NCBI GenBank assembly: GCA_027621895.1
Contig: JAQCAK010000098.1
Location: 1-6,968 of the forward strand
Origin: Pseudomonadota bacterium
Lineage (GTDB): Bacteria > Pseudomonadota > Gammaproteobacteria > Pseudomonadales > Azotimanducaceae
Direction of reading: 5' to 3'
Length of the DNA stretch: 6,968 nucleotides
Made by a program: the position numbers and the translations under genes. Position 1 is the stretch's first letter. Each line of letters begins with the position of its first letter. Positions 5,205 to 6,968 of this stretch are shown piece after piece. Below the pieces are notes generated by a model that was not told the DNA's origin, ran no database searches, and saw only the letters and a list, made by a program, of their open reading frames with translations.

Positions 5205-6968
5205 TTACTTGTGATGGCGCTGCTGCAGTTCCTGAAGACTGTGCACTGACGTGTCATGGCCGTGCTGAAGCGCAGCAATACTTGCCCTGCCACCAGCCAT
5301 GGTTGTGGTGTAACACACCTTGTTCTGCAGCGCTGTTCTTCGAATCATGAATGAGTCTGCGATCGCCTGCTTGCCCTCAGTGGTGTTAATGATGAAATCC
5401 ACCTCCTGGTTCTTCAGCATGTCAACGATGTGCGGTCTGCCTTCCTGCACCTTGTTGACAACCTGGACGGCCATCCCGGCTGCTTCGATGACTTCAGCGC
5501 TACCCCTGGTCGCAACCAGCTTGAAACCCAGATCAATCAGGCCCCTCGCAATTTCCGGGAGTTGATCCTTGTCGGCATCACGAACGCTCAGGAACACACA
5601 ACCTTTCGGTGGAATCGTATCGTTGGCCGCCGTCTGGGCCTTGCCATAGGCCTCGGCGAAACTCATGCCCACGCCCATGACTTCACCGGTGGACTTCATT
5701 TCCGGGCCTAGAATGGGGTCAACGCCAGGGAATTTACCGAACGGGAAGACCGCCTCCTTGACGCTGAAGAAGTCGGGTACAACCTCGTGCGTGAAACCCT
5801 GCTGCTCCAGGCTGATACCGACCATACACCGGGCCGCGACTTTCGCGAGACTGGTACCGATACACTTGGACACAAAGGGAACGGTTCTTGATGCCCGTGG
5901 ATTGACTTCCAGCAGGAAAATATCGTCGTTCTGCAAAGCCAGCTGGACGTTCATCAATCCGACAACGCCCAGCTCCAGCGCCATGCGCGAAACCTGGTCA
6001 CGCATTTCCTTCTGGATCTCCTGCGACAGGCTGTAAGGCGGCAGTGAACAGGCGGAGTCACCAGAATGGATACCTGCCTGCTCAATATGCTGCATGACCG
6101 AGCCAATCACGACCTGCTTGCCATCGCTCACGGCGTCAATGTCAACCTCGATGGCCTGATCCAGAAAGCGATCAAGCAGAATCGGCGAATCGTCAGAGAC
6201 AACCACCGCATGGCGCATGTAGGTTTTCAGTTCATCCTGGTCGTAGACAATTTCCATGGCTCGACCACCGAGCACGTAGGACGGTCGCACGACAAGGGGA
6301 AAGCCGATTTCCTCGGCCGCGTCATAGGCCTCCGCCTCATTCTTGACAGTCCGGTTCGGCGGCTGCTTCAGTTCAAGCTTCCTGATCAGGTGCTGAAAAC
6401 GCTCCCGGTCTTCGGCCTGATCAATCGCGTCAGGCGGTGTTCCAATAATGGGCACGCCGGCGGCTTCCAGTCGGTTGGCGAGTTTGAGAGGCGTCTGCCC
6501 GCCAAACTGCACAATGACACCCACCGGTTTCTCGAGATCCACGACCGCCATCACATCCTCAAATGTCAGCGGTTCAAAATAGAGCCTGTCTGATGTGTCG
6601 TAATCCGTCGAGACTGTCTCGGGATTACAGTTGATCATGATCGACTCGTAACCCTCCTCGCGCATCGCCAGCACGGCGTGCACACAGCAGTAATCGAACT
6701 CGATGCCCTGGCCGATCCGGTTGGGGCCACCACCCAGGACGATAATCTTCCTGCGGTCGGTGGGATTCGCTTCACACTCTTCCTCGTAGGTGGAATACAT
6801 GTAGGCGGTGGATGATTCGAACTCCGCGGCACAGGTATCTACCCGGCGGTAGACCGGCCTGATATCCATCGCGAGTCGGTGGGCTCGCACTTCATCCTCG
6901 GTACGGCCCAGCAAGGTCGCAAGACGGGAATCAGAGAACCCTTTCTGCTTGAGCCTGAACATCTCTTT
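5205..6968 (-). CDS. carB: Carbamoyl phosphate synthase large subunit CarB, C-terminal 587 residues (5' end outside window)
   Basis: CarB, with the glutaminase CarA, makes carbamoyl phosphate from glutamine, bicarbonate and two ATP for arginine and pyrimidine synthesis. The fragment is the C-terminal half of a protein of about 1073 residues. It begins within the oligomerisation domain and contains DTCAAEF (44-50) and STYEEECEAN (59-68). The second ATP-grasp unit has GGGPNRIGQGIEFDYCCVHA (79-98), NCNPETVSTDYDTSDRLYFE (113-132), PSYVLGGRAMEIVY (229-242), HSGDSACSLP (301-310) and LEVNPRASRTVPFVSK (353-368). The C-terminal MGS-like allosteric domain (about 450-587) keeps NKVQEGRPHI (505-514) and IINTT (526-530), the region that in E. 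coli senses UMP and ornithine. The reading frame is open to the window edge with no internal start needed. No frameshift or missing motif is seen. The protein ends in a short His/Gln-rich tail. Confidence 0.98.
   Translation of the reverse strand, partial: KEMFRLKQKGFSDSRLATLLGRTEDEVRAHRLAMDIRPVYRRVDTCAAEFESSTAYMYSTYEEECEANPTDRRKIIVLGGGPNRIGQGIEFDYCCVHAVLAMREEGYESIMINCNPETVSTDYDTSDRLYFEPLTFEDVMAVVDLEKPVGVIVQFGGQTPLKLANRLEAAGVPIIGTPPDAIDQAEDRERFQHLIRKLELKQPPNRTVKNEAEAYDAAEEIGFPLVVRPSYVLGGRAMEIVYDQDELKTYMRHAVVVSDDSPILLDRFLDQAIEVDIDAVSDGKQVVIGSVMQHIEQAGIHSGDSACSLPPYSLSQEIQKEMRDQVSRMALELGVVGLMNVQLALQNDDIFLLEVNPRASRTVPFVSKCIGTSLAKVAARCMVGISLEQQGFTHEVVPDFFSVKEAVFPFGKFPGVDPILGPEMKSTGEVMGVGMSFAEAYGKAQTAANDTIPPKGCVFLSVRDADKDQLPEIARGLIDLGFKLVATRGSAEVIEAAGMAVQVVNKVQEGRPHIVDMLKNQEVDFIINTTEGKQAIADSFMIRRTALQNKVCYTTTMAGGRASIAALQHGHDTSVHSLQELQQRHHK

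Overview
The window looks like a conserved housekeeping block from a gammaproteobacterium. The order carB, greA, yhbY, rlmE, ftsH, folP, glmM is the arrangement I associate with Pseudomonas-type gammaproteobacteria; in Escherichia coli the rlmE-ftsH-folP-glmM part is linked but carAB lies elsewhere. Every protein aligns from memory along its full visible length with the E. coli or Pseudomonas member of its family. Base composition is moderately GC-rich and even throughout. I cannot name the genus; a member of the Pseudomonadales or Cellvibrionales is the best guess.

Layout, from high to low coordinates, which is the direction of transcription for all genes but one. carB enters the window already in progress (6968 down to 5205, minus). 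After a 134-bp spacer with a promoter-like pair and a hairpin comes greA (5070 to 4594, minus). yhbY (4263 to 4568, plus) is the only plus-strand gene. It converges on greA with a 25-bp gap and diverges from rlmE across a 162-bp control region. rlmE (4100 to 3480, minus) is followed by a 186-bp spacer that holds a 76-bp hairpin-forming element. Then come ftsH (3293 to 1356), folP (1344 to 514) and the first 171 codons of glmM (513 to 1), packed 11 and 0 bp apart, so almost certainly one transcript.

The functions are core ones: carbamoyl phosphate synthesis for arginine and pyrimidines (carB), rescue of stalled RNA polymerase (greA), large ribosomal subunit assembly and 23S rRNA methylation (yhbY, rlmE), membrane protein quality control (ftsH), folate synthesis (folP) and the entry to cell-wall amino sugars (glmM). 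There are no mobile elements, CRISPR arrays, tRNA or rRNA genes, or strong intrinsic terminators. No gap between genes exceeds 300 bp.

I found no sign of an undescribed multi-gene system. The observations most worth a second look are the nested inverted repeat before ftsH, the TTG start of glmM directly abutting the in-frame folP stop, the overlapping divergent promoter candidates between rlmE and yhbY, the greA leader hairpin, and a few residue changes in otherwise invariant motifs (FtsH Walker A, GlmM active-site loop, FolP pterin-site loop).
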